Below are positions 6,421 through 14,863 of a stretch of DNA of 46,851 bases, in pieces. The notes under the pieces were generated by a model. That model saw only the letters and a list, made by a program, of their open reading frames with translations, did no database searches and was not told where the DNA came from. Origin of the DNA: a virus; the IMG/VR virus record IMGVR_UViG_3300042476_000542, positions 1 through 46,851 of that record; one strand, given 5' to 3'. The position numbers and the translations under genes were made by a program. Within the stretch, counting starts at the first letter, position 1. Each line of letters starts with the position of its first letter.

Positions 6421-7988
6421 TCGCCCGCCCTTACCAATCCGCCTCCGTCGAGAGCGTAGAGCAGGCATTTCGCGAGTTTTCCAAAGTGCTCGGCGTGGCT
6501 GCGACCGGGGCCGGAAAGACGATCGTGTTCTCGATGTTCACGCAGCGGCACCTTGCGGAATCGGACACGAACCGCGTGCTCATCATCGCGCACCGCGAGG
6601 AACTGCTGACTCAGGCGGCGCAGAAACTCATGCGCGCGACGGGTATCAACTCCGAACTGGAGCGCGCGGATGCGCGCGCAAGCCTCGACGCCCGCGTGGT
6701 GGTCGCGAGCATTCAGACACTCTGCCGACGCTTCGAGCGGTTCCCGGCGAACCATTTCACGCGGATCATCGTGGATGAATGCCATCACGCACTGGCGGAC
6801 AGCTACCAGCCGGCGCTCCAGTATTTCCTCGGCGGCGGCGCGAAAGTCTTGGGCGTGACTGCAACGCCGGGAACGAAGGGCAAGAAGGCGCTCGGGAATT
6901 TCTTCGAGACGATCGCTTTCGAGGTCGGGCTGATTGAGTTGATCCGCGCGGGCTACCTATCCCCGATCAGCGTCAAGAGCTTCCCGCTCATCGGCGGGGG
7001 CGCGGAACCGATCTCGTTTGCGGTCAAGAATGGCGACTACGATCAGGAGCAGGTGGATCACGCCCTCGATCCTTACCTTGAGAGCATCGTTGCGCGGCTC
7101 GGCGCGGAGATTGGCGACCGTAAGACGCTCGTTTTTCTGCCGCTCATCAAGACGGTGGAGCGGTTCGTGGCGCTGTGCAATGCGGCGGGACTGAAGGCCG
7201 CGGGCGTGAGCGGCGTGAGCGAGGAACGGGCAGACATCCTTTCCGCGCACGGCACGGACTTTCAGATCCTCGCGAACTCGATGTTGCTGACCGAGGGCTA
7301 TGACGACCCGGCGATCTCGGCGATGATGATCCTGCGACCGACGCGCTCGGAGATTCTTTTCTCGCAAATGGTGGGGCGCGGCACGCGAGTCTATTGCCCG
7401 TGGGGATGCACCGAACGATGCACGCACGGATCGCGGAAGCGCAACCTGCTGTTGTTGGATCCGCTTTGGCTCCACGAGGACATGAACCTGGTGCGACCGG
7501 CGAACCTTGTGACCGGACGAGACGAGGACCGCAGGAGCATGAGCGAGCGCGTGGCGGCGAAGCAGGAGGAACTCGATCTTCTGAACATGCTCGCCGACGC
7601 GGAGCATGACCGGGAAAAATCACTCGCCGAGAAGCTGGCGCGCATGGAGAAGCGAAAGACGAAGACGATCAGCGTGGAGGAGTGGGCGGTGCTCGCGCAC
7701 GCGCCGAACATTGCGGATTTTGAACCGACGATGCGGTGGCACGAATCGCCGATCTCGCCAAAGCAGGCGGAAATGCTGGTGCGCTTCGGCTTCGACGCCG
7801 GGAGCGTCCGGGGCCGCGGGCACGCATCGGCGCTGCTAGACGTGTTCTTTTCCCGCCGGAAGCAGGGACTCGCGACCGTGGCGCAGGTGCGGCTGATGAC
7901 GAGGATGAAGCACCCGAACCCTGAGACGGAGACTTTCGCCGGCGCGAAGGCGTGGCTCGACCAACGATTTTCCAAAACCACAAAATGA
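6417..7988 (+). CDS. SF2 DEAD/DEAH-box helicase
   Basis: An ATP-dependent nucleic-acid translocase. Walker A is AATGAGKT (near residue 30), motif II DECHHA (near 120), motif III TATPGTKG and motif VI QMVGRGTR (near 318), so both RecA-like domains are complete. A Cys cluster, CPWGCTERCTHG, follows motif VI and may bind zinc. The C-terminal third is charged and helical, ending in a basic domain. The layout resembles phage UvsW-like or type III restriction Res-type helicases. With the primase-helicase and the RecF-like ATPase downstream, a role in phage replication or recombination is likely. Overlaps both neighbours by ATGA. Confidence 0.93.
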   Translation: MIARPYQSASVESVEQAFREFSKVLGVAATGAGKTIVFSMFTQRHLAESDTNRVLIIAHREELLTQAAQKLMRATGINSELERADARASLDARVVVASIQTLCRRFERFPANHFTRIIVDECHHALADSYQPALQYFLGGGAKVLGVTATPGTKGKKALGNFFETIAFEVGLIELIRAGYLSPISVKSFPLIGGGAEPISFAVKNGDYDQEQVDHALDPYLESIVARLGAEIGDRKTLVFLPLIKTVERFVALCNAAGLKAAGVSGVSEERADILSAHGTDFQILANSMLLTEGYDDPAISAMMILRPTRSEILFSQMVGRGTRVYCPWGCTERCTHGSRKRNLLLLDPLWLHEDMNLVRPANLVTGRDEDRRSMSERVAAKQEELDLLNMLADAEHDREKSLAEKLARMEKRKTKTISVEEWAVLAHAPNIADFEPTMRWHESPISPKQAEMLVRFGFDAGSVRGRGHASALLDVFFSRRKQGLATVAQVRLMTRMKHPNPETETFAGAKAWLDQRFSKTTK

Positions 7989-8173
7989 ACCTGCCAACCT
8001 ACAAGGAATACTCGTACGACGAGCCGATCCAGAAACAGACCGCGATCCACATGAACCACCTGCTCGATTTCATCCACAACGCCAACCCGCCTTTGAAGGT
8101 GAAGGAAGCGGCGAAATTCATCGCTGACGAAATGGCGATGCACCGCGAGCTGCGCGAGGAGGACGAGGTATGA
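7985..8173 (+). CDS. Small hypothetical protein (62 aa)
   Basis: ATG 7985 overlaps the helicase stop. The product, beginning MNLPTYKEYSYDEP, is acidic and helical toward the end (DEMAMHRELREEDEV). No family is recognised. It is coupled to the Dam gene by another ATGA. The longer upstream frame is only a shadow of the helicase end. Confidence 0.65.
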   Translation: MNLPTYKEYSYDEPIQKQTAIHMNHLLDFIHNANPPLKVKEAAKFIADEMAMHRELREEDEV

Positions 8174-8679
8174 GCGATCTTTTTGGCGGAAAAAAAGACG
8201 ACTGGGCGACCCCGCAGTGGTTGTTCGACGCGCTCGATGATGAGTTTGATTTCGGGCTGGACCCGTGCTGCTACGCGCACACGGCGAAGTGCGATCTGTT
8301 CTTCACCGAGGCGGACGACGGGCTGGCGCAGTCATGGCATGGCCGGAGCGTGTACGTGAATCCGCCCTATTCCGAGATGAACGACTGGATGAGGAAGTGC
8401 GCGGACGAGTCGCGCAAGGGCGCGAAGGTGATCGTGGCGCTCGTGCCGGCGCGCACGGACACGAAGGCGTGGCAGGATACCGTGCTCCGAACCGCGGACG
8501 AGATCCGATTCATCCGCGGGCGCGTGCAATTTGTCGGCGCGGAGGCAGGGGCGAAATTCCCGAGCGCACTGGTGATCTGGCGGCACCGGCTGAACCTGCT
8601 CGACCGGAACCCGTCGCGGCATTCGCTGAAGGTGGGCGGTTTCGACATTCGCGCGCTGAAGCCGAAGGGGGCAAAATGA
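8170..8679 (+). CDS. dam: Phage DNA N6-adenine methyltransferase (Dam-type)
   Basis: Short phage Dam family. It starts with DDWATPQWLFDALDDEF, has the LDPCCYAHTAKCDLFFT segment and the catalytic NPPYS motif (near residues 64-68), then KVIVALVPARTDT and RGRVQF. At 169 aa it has the normal family length. It methylates adenine, giving protection from restriction or marking replicated DNA. It is the third stand-alone methylase in 8.7 kb, placed in the replication rather than the modification block. Confidence 0.93.
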   Translation: MSDLFGGKKDDWATPQWLFDALDDEFDFGLDPCCYAHTAKCDLFFTEADDGLAQSWHGRSVYVNPPYSEMNDWMRKCADESRKGAKVIVALVPARTDTKAWQDTVLRTADEIRFIRGRVQFVGAEAGAKFPSALVIWRHRLNLLDRNPSRHSLKVGGFDIRALKPKGAK

Positions 8680-8888
8680 GCGAGGCCGAGATCCACGCCG
8701 TCGCGAACCAGATCGCGACCGAAACGGCAACGAGGCTGTGCGCCGTGCTGCGGGACGGCGGCGCGCTGCCGCTTCTTGATTCTCAGGAGCCCGTAGCGCT
8801 CCTGTCACTGAAGCTGGCGGCGACGCAGGGCTTCGAGCAGGGATTCGCGGCGTGTGCCGCGATGACCGAGAGAACCCCAAAAGCATGA
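8676..8888 (+). CDS. Small hypothetical protein (70 aa)
   Basis: ATG 8676 overlaps the Dam stop (ATGA). The product is an Ala/Glu-rich helical protein (SEAEIHAVANQIATETATRL) with a central LLDSQEPVALL segment. No domain is recognised. It is followed by a 14-codon mini-ORF joined to the primase-helicase gene. Confidence 0.62.
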   Translation: MSEAEIHAVANQIATETATRLCAVLRDGGALPLLDSQEPVALLSLKLAATQGFEQGFAACAAMTERTPKA

Positions 8889-8929
8889 GTAACCACGCAA
8901 TCCACCGCAGCCAGAAATCCGAAGCATGA
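8885..8929 (+). CDS. 14-codon mini-ORF, coupling bridge
   Basis: Encodes MSNHAIHRSQKSEA. Its ATG overlaps the upstream stop and its TGA overlaps the primase-helicase start, both as ATGA, filling the only gap in this part of the operon. Its end uses AAATCCGAAGCATGA, a junction sequence nearly repeated at 20319 and 20977. Confidence 0.3.
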   Translation: MSNHAIHRSQKSEA

Positions 8930-11211
8930 ACCTCGACGAAATCAAAGAATCCCTGCGCGAGCGCGCGGCAGAACTCGCAACCTTCCTTTTTCCCACCGGC
9001 AAGATGGCCGGCAGAGAGTGGCAGATCGGCGACGTGAGCGGATCGCCGGGATCGTCGCTTTCGATCTGCACGAGCGGCTTGAAGGCTGGCGTGTGGAAGG
9101 ACTGGAGCACGGGGGAGACCGGCACCTTGCTCGACCTCTGGGCGATGCGGCACGGCTACCACGGCGGCGACGGATGGGTGGCGAAGGCGGGCGAAGAGTG
9201 CGCGTCGTGGCTCGGCGGGCAATTTGAGAAGCGGCAGAAGGACGGCACGACGGCGCCCGCGGCGACCAATGGGAGCCATCCGGCGCCCGCCCGCCCGCGC
9301 GTGGCTTCACCCCCGCCGCGTCCGACGCCGAGGGTGAAGCCCGCGGCGCTCCCGGCGATGCCAAGCTACGCCGACGAATGGCAGAAGTGCGTGGAGGCCA
9401 TGACGAGCAAGGCACTGGCGCAACTCTGCGAGCAACGCGGCTTTTCGCTGGAGTTCGGCGGCTGGCTTGTGGCGCAAGGTCTCATCGGCCTGCATGAGAC
9501 TCGGCACGGACTGGCACTCGCGCTGCCGGTGCATGACGAGAGCGGCGCGGTGATCGCGGCGCACGTCCGCAATCGCCAGAAGGACGCCGCGGGTAACCCG
9601 ATCGATCCGCCGCCGCCAAAGTGGCAGTATCGCTACCACGGCGAGCAATCGCCCGGGACGCGGCCGCTCATCATCGGGGACATCGCCAAAGCATCGAAAC
9701 TCTACACGTTCGAGTCCCAGTGGGATGCCTTCGCGGTGATCGACCGGCTCGGGCTGCACCGCGGCGAGGCTGAATGGCCGCCGATTGCGTTTTTCATCAC
9801 GCGCGGGGCGTCGAACGCGGCGATCCTCGCCCGCTACATCACCGAGGGGCGCGCGCTCATTTTGTGGCCGCAGAACGACCAGCCGACCGAGGCGGGGAAG
9901 ATTCCGGCGGAGGAGTGGGTGAAAAGCATCGTGTCGCTCGCTGGAAGTGTGCCGTGCAGGCGCGTGGCGACGCCGAAAGAATACGAGGATCCGAACGACT
10001 GGCTGAACAAGGACCGAGAGGCTGGCGCGATCCAGCTTTTTGAGGCGATCTCCCAAGCTGTGCCAGCGCGCACGACGAAGCTGCCGCCGATGCGGGACAT
10101 GGCTTTCGCCATCCGGCCCGAGAATCGTTCGCCGGTTCCGCCGGAGGTGATCAAGGGCATCCTCCACCGCGGATCGAAGATGGTGATCGGCGGGACGAGC
10201 AAGGGGCGGAAATCGTTTTCCCTGCTCGATCTCGCTGTTGCTGTGGCGACCGGCGGCAAGTGGTGGGGCTTCGATTGCAATCAAGGGCGCGTGCTCTACC
10301 TCAACTTCGAGATCCAGCAGCCGTTCCTCGAGGCGCGCGTGTTCGACATCACGCAGGCGAGGGAGACGACGGTGATGCCGGGATATTTCCAAAGCATCTC
10401 GCTCCGCGGTTCGATCGAGACAGTGGAAGACCTGGCAAAAGACCTGATCGCCTACATCCTCGATTTGGAGCCATTCGCCATGATCATCTTCGATCCGGTG
10501 TACAAGCTCATGGCTGGCAAGGACGAGAACAAGGCGGGTGACGTAGGCACGATCATGGCGCACCTTGAGCGCGTGAGCGTGGAGACCGGCGCGGCGATCG
10601 TCTTCGGCGCGCATTACTCCAAGGGGAACCAGTCGGCGAAGGAGAGCATTGACCGCATCGGCGGCTCCGGCGTGTTCGCCCGCGATCCTGACGCGATCCT
10701 GACGATGACCGGGCACGAAGTGGAGAACGCTTTCACCGTGGAGGCGACGCTTCGCAACTACAAGCCGATCGATCCTTTCGTCGTCGGCTGGCAGTATCCG
10801 CTTTTCTCGCGTGATGACTCGGGGCTGGATCCCGCGGCGCTGAAGATGCCGCCGGGGAAGAAGGGGGAGAAGGAGAAGGGCGGCGACCGATGGGAGGGCG
10901 GGCGCAACCTTCGGAAGAACGACCGGCTTTTGCCCGCGCTCGAACTGCTGCGACTCTGCTACACCGAGGTCCCGCGCGCCGTGCGGATGTACGACGCGAC
11001 GCGGAAGGCGGTGGCGACGATGTTCGACGGTCTCGGCAACCCGCTGAAGGAGGACACGGCGAAGAAGTATTTCTACAAGCTGAAGGACGACGGTTACATC
11101 GTGAAGGATTCCGGTTCATCCAACTGGATCACCACGAAGCTCGGCGACGATTACCTCGACGCGCAGGCCGCAAAAGATTCCGCAGAACCAACAACTGAAC
11201 CAACAACATGA
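8926..11211 (+). CDS. Primase-helicase: TOPRIM plus RepA/RecA-like ATPase
   Basis: A bifunctional replication protein. Residues 1-100 resemble the primase N-terminal region (GVWKDWSTGETGTLLDLW) but lack zinc-binding cysteines. A Pro/Ala linker (about 105-145) follows. The TOPRIM-like domain begins near PLIIGDIAKASKLYTFES (residue 247), with FFITRGASNAAILA and LILWPQNDQ. The ATPase has the variant P-loop GGTSKGRKSFS (near 422) and Walker B AMIIFDPVY (near 519), followed by VIVFGAHYSKGN, the pattern of RepA-type hexameric helicases. The C terminus looks like a winged helix (AKKYFYKLKDDGYIVKD). The loop departs from GxxxxGKS but agrees with SK-x-x-K-T/S forms in this phage family. Overlaps the next gene by ATGA. 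Confidence 0.88.
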   Translation: MNLDEIKESLRERAAELATFLFPTGKMAGREWQIGDVSGSPGSSLSICTSGLKAGVWKDWSTGETGTLLDLWAMRHGYHGGDGWVAKAGEECASWLGGQFEKRQKDGTTAPAATNGSHPAPARPRVASPPPRPTPRVKPAALPAMPSYADEWQKCVEAMTSKALAQLCEQRGFSLEFGGWLVAQGLIGLHETRHGLALALPVHDESGAVIAAHVRNRQKDAAGNPIDPPPPKWQYRYHGEQSPGTRPLIIGDIAKASKLYTFESQWDAFAVIDRLGLHRGEAEWPPIAFFITRGASNAAILARYITEGRALILWPQNDQPTEAGKIPAEEWVKSIVSLAGSVPCRRVATPKEYEDPNDWLNKDREAGAIQLFEAISQAVPARTTKLPPMRDMAFAIRPENRSPVPPEVIKGILHRGSKMVIGGTSKGRKSFSLLDLAVAVATGGKWWGFDCNQGRVLYLNFEIQQPFLEARVFDITQARETTVMPGYFQSISLRGSIETVEDLAKDLIAYILDLEPFAMIIFDPVYKLMAGKDENKAGDVGTIMAHLERVSVETGAAIVFGAHYSKGNQSAKESIDRIGGSGVFARDPDAILTMTGHEVENAFTVEATLRNYKPIDPFVVGWQYPLFSRDDSGLDPAALKMPPGKKGEKEKGGDRWEGGRNLRKNDRLLPALELLRLCYTEVPRAVRMYDATRKAVATMFDGLGNPLKEDTAKKYFYKLKDDGYIVKDSGSSNWITTKLGDDYLDAQAAKDSAEPTTEPTT

Positions 11212-12521
11212 CCACACCAAACAACACCCCGCTCCACATCGTCTCACTTGAGATCGAGAACGTAAAACGCCTGTCCGCCGTGCAGATCACGCCGGACGGG
11301 TCCACCGTCGTCATCGGCGGCGATAATGCCCAAGGCAAAAGCTCCGTGCTCGATGCCATCACGCTCGCCCTCGAAGGCCTCGGCGGCGCCACTGGGAAAA
11401 ACACCACGCGGCCCGTGCACGGCGATGCGGCGAAAGGAAAGGTGGTGCTCGACCTTGGCGAGATCATCGTCACTCGCACCTTCACTCAGGCCGGAGGCGG
11501 CACGCTGACTGTCACCACGGCGGAGGGCGTGAAATTCTCCAGCCCGCAGGCGATGCTCGACGCGATGCTCGGTAAGATCAGCTTCGATCCGCTCGCTTTC
11601 ACTCGGCAGAAGCCGGCGGACCAGCTCACGACGCTGCGCGAGCTGTGCGGGATCTCCACGGCACTGCTCGACTCAGCGCGCGCGGCGACGTTTGAGGAGC
11701 GCACGGGAGTCAATCGCGCGGTGAAGGACAAGGAGGCGCTGATCGCCGGGATGCCGCACCATGACGACGCACCCGCGGAGCCGGTGAGCGCGGCGGCAAT
11801 CACCGAGGAGCTGAAGGCGGCGAACGCAGCGAACGCGGCGCGCACTGCTTTCATTGCGGCCGGCAAGGAAAAGGCGAGCGAGCACGCCGCGCAGGCCGAT
11901 CGGATCGCGAAGCAGAAGGCGGAGATCGCCCGGATGGATGCCGCGCTCAACGCGGAAAAAACGCGGCTCGCCGACATGGAACGGGGCGAAAAGCTGCTCG
12001 CAAGCGATCTGAGCGAGATGCGGATCAAGGCCGCGGAGATGCAGGAGACCGACACGGCGGCGCTGACCGCGAAGCTGGACCAGGTGGGCGCGCTGAACCA
12101 AAAGCTGCGCGAGAACCAGCAGGCAGAGGAGGCGAACGCGGTGCTGACCGCGCTGCGCGACAAGGCCGAGTCGCTGACGGCGAAGCTGGCGGAAATTGAC
12201 GCGAAGAAGCGGGCGAAGCTCGACGGCGCGACGTATCCGGTGAAGGGGCTGGCGCTCGGTGACGACGGGATCCTGTTCAACGGGCTTCCGTTCGCGCAGG
12301 CTTCGAGCGCGGAGCAGCTTCGTGTGTCCGTGGGCATCGGGCTGGCGAGCAACCCCCGGCTGCGCGTGCTGCTTGTGCGCGATGGCAGTCTCCTCGACCC
12401 TGCCAGCCTCGCCATGATGCGCGAAATGGCGGAGAGCGCGGAGGCCCAAGTGTGGATCGAGCGCGTTTCCAAGGGCGACGAGTGTACGGTGATCATCCAG
12501 GACGGGAGGATCGAGCCGTGA
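11208..12521 (+). CDS. RecF/SbcC-like AAA ATPase
   Basis: The N terminus begins LHIVSLEIENVKRLSAVQI, with Walker A GGDNAQGKSSVLDA (near residues 37-45), as in RecF, SbcC and Rad50 ATPases. A central coiled coil (about residues 190-320; EKTRLADMERGEKLLASDL region) follows. The signature-like SSAEQLRVSVGIGLA then precedes LRVLLVRDGSLLD and a final VWIERVSKGDEC strand. The Walker B carries Arg-Asp-Gly rather than a run of hydrophobics and Asp-Glu, so hydrolysis may be altered. It likely manages DNA ends or recombination with a partner not seen here. A separate nuclease subunit (SbcD-like) is not in the window. Joined by GTGA to the next gene. Confidence 0.85.
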   Translation: MTTPNNTPLHIVSLEIENVKRLSAVQITPDGSTVVIGGDNAQGKSSVLDAITLALEGLGGATGKNTTRPVHGDAAKGKVVLDLGEIIVTRTFTQAGGGTLTVTTAEGVKFSSPQAMLDAMLGKISFDPLAFTRQKPADQLTTLRELCGISTALLDSARAATFEERTGVNRAVKDKEALIAGMPHHDDAPAEPVSAAAITEELKAANAANAARTAFIAAGKEKASEHAAQADRIAKQKAEIARMDAALNAEKTRLADMERGEKLLASDLSEMRIKAAEMQETDTAALTAKLDQVGALNQKLRENQQAEEANAVLTALRDKAESLTAKLAEIDAKKRAKLDGATYPVKGLALGDDGILFNGLPFAQASSAEQLRVSVGIGLASNPRLRVLLVRDGSLLDPASLAMMREMAESAEAQVWIERVSKGDECTVIIQDGRIEP

Positions 12522-12760
12522 TCACCTTCAAAAACGCGACCGACAAGCACATCACCGCGGTAACCGGCACCGATTGGAGGGGCGGCTACATCGTGCTCGA
12601 CGCGCTGCCAGGCTGCTTTGCTGGAACCGACAAGATCACGCTCGACGACGCGCGCGAGCTGGCGCGGATCATCCGGCGGCGTGGCTTCACCGTGGATGAG
12701 GATGCGGGCGAGGGCGTGGACTTCTCGGTGGACTTCACCTTCTCGGAGGCGAAGCAGTGA
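12518..12760 (+). CDS. Hypothetical protein (80 aa, GTG start)
   Basis: GTG 12518 overlaps the previous TGA as GTGA; the upstream in-frame ATG lies inside the ATPase and gives non-protein-like sequence. The product begins MITFKNATDKHITAV and contains DDARELARIIRRRGF, a likely helix, ending acidic. No family is recognised. Confidence 0.68.
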   Translation: MITFKNATDKHITAVTGTDWRGGYIVLDALPGCFAGTDKITLDDARELARIIRRRGFTVDEDAGEGVDFSVDFTFSEAKQ

Positions 12761-13032
12761 GCGCGCACCCGCGCACATCGGAATTGCTCGAGCGGATCCG
12801 CCGGCGGGATGGGCAGGTGGGCGTCAATCTCGGCAACGCACCCGAGGAGTGGGTGAATCTGGCGCGCGAGTTGGAAAGCGAGAACTGCACGCTCAAGGCC
12901 GAGCTGGACGAGGCGCGGCGCCGACTGGCGATCTACGGAGCCGAGCGTGAGCACAACGCGATGAAGGCGCTGGAATACAAGGCCGAGCTGGATCATTACG
13001 CGAAGATGGGCATGATCGTCCGGCGGGAGTGA
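12757..13032 (+). CDS. Small coiled-coil hypothetical protein (91 aa)
   Basis: Starts at GTG 12757 by GTGA overlap. After a short N-terminal region (SELLERIRRRDG) it is a probable coiled coil (WVNLARELESENCTLKAEL through DEARRRLAIY). Similar short coiled-coil proteins are common in phage early regions and have no known function. It is the last gene of the rightward replication operon, ending 8 nt before the terminator hairpin. Confidence 0.65.
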   Translation: MSAHPRTSELLERIRRRDGQVGVNLGNAPEEWVNLARELESENCTLKAELDEARRRLAIYGAEREHNAMKALEYKAELDHYAKMGMIVRRE

Positions 13033-13039
13033 ACACGAA

Positions 13040-13076
13040 AAAGCCCGCGCCCTCAGTGACGAGGAGCGCGGGCTTT
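13040..13076. terminator. Bidirectional intrinsic terminator
   Basis: A perfect 11-bp stem, AAAGCCCGCGC with GCGCGGGCTTT, around a 15-nt loop. It lies between two converging units (the rightward replication operon and the leftward small genes) with A and T runs at the stem base on both strands, so it can end both transcripts. Confidence 0.88.
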
Positions 13077-13095
13077 GGACGGGCGCGGTTCAGTG

Positions 13096-13284
13096 CTACG
13101 GCGAGATCCGATCGGCGAGCGCGCGGGCGTGTTCCGCGCGGATGCGATCCAACTCTGTGCGCTTGCGATTTTTCGCGCGCACGATATTTCCGCGGCGTCC
13201 GAGTTCCCGGCGCGCTTCGGCGAACGTGATGCCGTTGGCCGAGGCTGTGGCGAGGGTGAGGGTGTTCAGTGTGTGGGCGTTCAT
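13096..13284 (-). CDS. Small hypothetical protein (62 aa)
   Basis: The last gene of the leftward unit, ending about 20 nt from the shared terminator. Its ATG overlaps the stop of the 48-aa gene before it (ATGA). It begins MNAHTLNTLTLATASANG and has a basic helical body (FAEARRELGRRGNIVRAKNR) that could bind nucleic acid. No family is recognised. Confidence 0.62.
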   Translation of the reverse strand: MNAHTLNTLTLATASANGITFAEARRELGRRGNIVRAKNRKRTELDRIRAEHARALADRISP

Positions 13285-13427
13285 TTGGTGGTGGTTTCGG
13301 GTTTGGGTTCAGTGAGTGCTTCGAGGAATCCAAGGATCGTCTCGGTCGGAGAGATCCCCGGCTGTTGGAGCAGTTCCGCGAGCTGTGCGGCTTTCTGCCA
13401 TAGGTCGGTGTCGTGCGGTTTGTTCAT
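13281..13427 (-). CDS. Small hypothetical protein (48 aa)
   Basis: Begins MNKPHDTDLWQKAAQLAELL and contains PGISPTETILGFLEAL, two probable helices. It is supported by its ATGA coupling to the following leftward gene and by ordinary amino-acid composition. The function is unknown. Confidence 0.58.
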   Translation of the reverse strand: MNKPHDTDLWQKAAQLAELLQQPGISPTETILGFLEALTEPKPETTTK

Positions 13428-13501
13428 GGTTCGGTTTGTGGGTGGTTTGGGACTCGTCAGCGCGGGGCATTACCCGCGGACGCCTTTCGGCGTTTCGTCC
13501 T

Positions 13502-14266
13502 TTAGGATAGGCGGAGCGATGAGCCGAGGGCACCGCGGGCGCCGATGCTGATCTGTCCGCCGGCGATGCGACCCTGCGCGCGGGCGTTCGAGTCAAAGCG
13601 CGAGCCGGAGCGCGAGCGGGATCGGAGGCGGAGAACCTTCTTCCCGTAGTCCTCGACCTCCTGCGTCTGCTTTTCAATCGTCGCGAGGCTCTTTTCGACG
13701 AGCGCAAGCGCCAGCGTGTTTCCGGCGGCGGTGCTGGCCGCGGCTGCTTCGACCTTCACCGAGGCGACCGTTTCGCGGGCGGCGGCGGAGAGGCGGGCGG
13801 TCACGGTTTCCACGGCACCGAGTCGGAAGTTGTTCCAGTAGGTGCGGCCGCAACCCGCGCATCCTTTCGCGGCGAGGCGATCAATCTCCTTGGTGAGCCA
13901 TGCATAGAGGTAGCGCACGGCGTTCATGTCGCTCGGGCGACCGATCAGGCAATACCCGTCCGGCCCTGCGTAGAGTTTGCACTGGTTAAGCTTGGCGATC
14001 ACCATTCCGAGTTGGCCCTTCCAGCGGGCGGAGCCGTCGCGATCAAGCGGATCCTGCGGGCAGTGGATCACGTTCTCGACGGGCTTGCTCCCGTCCAGCG
14101 CGATGTCGGCGCCGGAGAGTTTGAAGCGGTCCATGATGTCTTGTGCCTTGGCAGCGGCCAGCGCGGCTTCGTGCGGGTTTGCGGACTGAGCGAGGCGGAG
14201 CAACTTTGCGGCTTTCGCGAGTGCTTCGTTGTGGGTCATGGGGGCGGATGATTCAGTAGTGGTCAT
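13502..14266 (-). CDS. DUF2786-domain protein
   Basis: The N terminus matches DUF2786: MTHNEALAKAAKLLRLAQSAN followed by PHEAALAAAKAQDIMDRFKLS. The middle (LGMVIAKLNQCKLY, SDMNAVRYLYAWLTKEIDRLA, NNFRLGAVETVTARL) is the region usually paired with that domain. The function of the family is unknown; it is frequent in phages and plasmids. A CxxC (KGCAGCGRTYW) may bind metal. The start at 14266 is chosen because the domain begins right after it and the upstream extension is low-quality sequence. The C terminus is Arg/Ser-rich (LRLRSRSRSGSRF). Confidence 0.82.
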   Translation of the reverse strand: MTTTESSAPMTHNEALAKAAKLLRLAQSANPHEAALAAAKAQDIMDRFKLSGADIALDGSKPVENVIHCPQDPLDRDGSARWKGQLGMVIAKLNQCKLYAGPDGYCLIGRPSDMNAVRYLYAWLTKEIDRLAAKGCAGCGRTYWNNFRLGAVETVTARLSAAARETVASVKVEAAAASTAAGNTLALALVEKSLATIEKQTQEVEDYGKKVLRLRSRSRSGSRFDSNARAQGRIAGGQISIGARGALGSSLRLS

Positions 14267-14312
14267 GTGGTTTGGTTTTTGTGTGGTTGGTCGGTTCGGC
14301 GGACTGCCTCCC

Positions 14313-14348
14313 CGCTTGCGCGCCCCACACATGGCGAGGCGCGCAGCG
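14313..14348. repeat. Strong inverted repeat downstream of a leftward gene
   Basis: CGCT-GCGCGCC pairs with GGCGCGC-AGCG (11 bp with one bulged T) around a 13-nt loop, 7 nt beyond the stop of the gene at 14355. It has no T-run, so it may slow transcription or stabilise a 3' end rather than terminate. Confidence 0.45.
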
Positions 14349-14354
14349 GAGAGG

Positions 14355-14612
14355 CTAGCGGCGGAGTTCCGCGATGTATCCCCGCGCCTCGTTTTCCGAA
14401 TCAAATGGACCGTATTCGTGCCGCACCGGGAAATCAATCGGCCACCCGTTCCGGCACAATCCGATCAGATACCAGCCAGCCGGCATACAGCCATCACCGC
14501 CGTCATCATATTCCACGTTCCATTCGTAAGGAATGTGGGCACCCTTGGCAAATGCCTCACTGGCCAGCCGGCGCTCCCAATCCCGCATTGATTCGACGCA
14601 TGACGCACTCAC
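14355..14612 (-). CDS. Hypothetical protein (85 aa, GTG start)
   Basis: GTG overlaps the previous stop as GTGA, with an AGGAGGT site just upstream inside the preceding gene. The product has aromatic-rich beta-like segments (AHIPYEWNVEYDDGGDGC, GWYLIGLCRNGWPIDFP) and ends in a helix. No family is recognised; it is probably soluble. Confidence 0.68.
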   Translation of the reverse strand: MSASCVESMRDWERRLASEAFAKGAHIPYEWNVEYDDGGDGCMPAGWYLIGLCRNGWPIDFPVRHEYGPFDSENEARGYIAELRR

Positions 14613-14863
14613 TTGGCACCTCCTTTCGCTTTCCCGCGAGGAATCACGACAAGCCCCGCTCGCATTTCCGGCGCATACATCGGCGCGGCACCTAGGAACT
14701 CGACCGCGGGGATTTCCGCCTTGAGGATCCGCTTTGCATCATCGCTCAGCGGATCCCCCTTGTAGTAGTCACCGACGACCTTGCGACCGCGCTTCAGTTT
14801 CCCGAACTCATAGTATCGGAATCCAGCCCGCTCGAATGCCCTCATTAAGAGCCAGATGTTCAC
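14609..14863 (-). CDS. Hypothetical protein (84 aa, GTG start)
   Basis: Starts at GTG 14863 by GTGA overlap with the preceding stop and has AGGAGGT a few bases upstream; the longer ATG-started frame runs antisense-like through its neighbour. It begins MNIWLLMRAFERAGFRYYEFG and ends KAKGGAK. The function is unknown. Its 3' end almost duplicates the 3' end of the upstream gene, giving both the same ribosome-binding junction. Confidence 0.68.
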   Translation of the reverse strand: MNIWLLMRAFERAGFRYYEFGKLKRGRKVVGDYYKGDPLSDDAKRILKAEIPAVEFLGAAPMYAPEMRAGLVVIPRGKAKGGAK

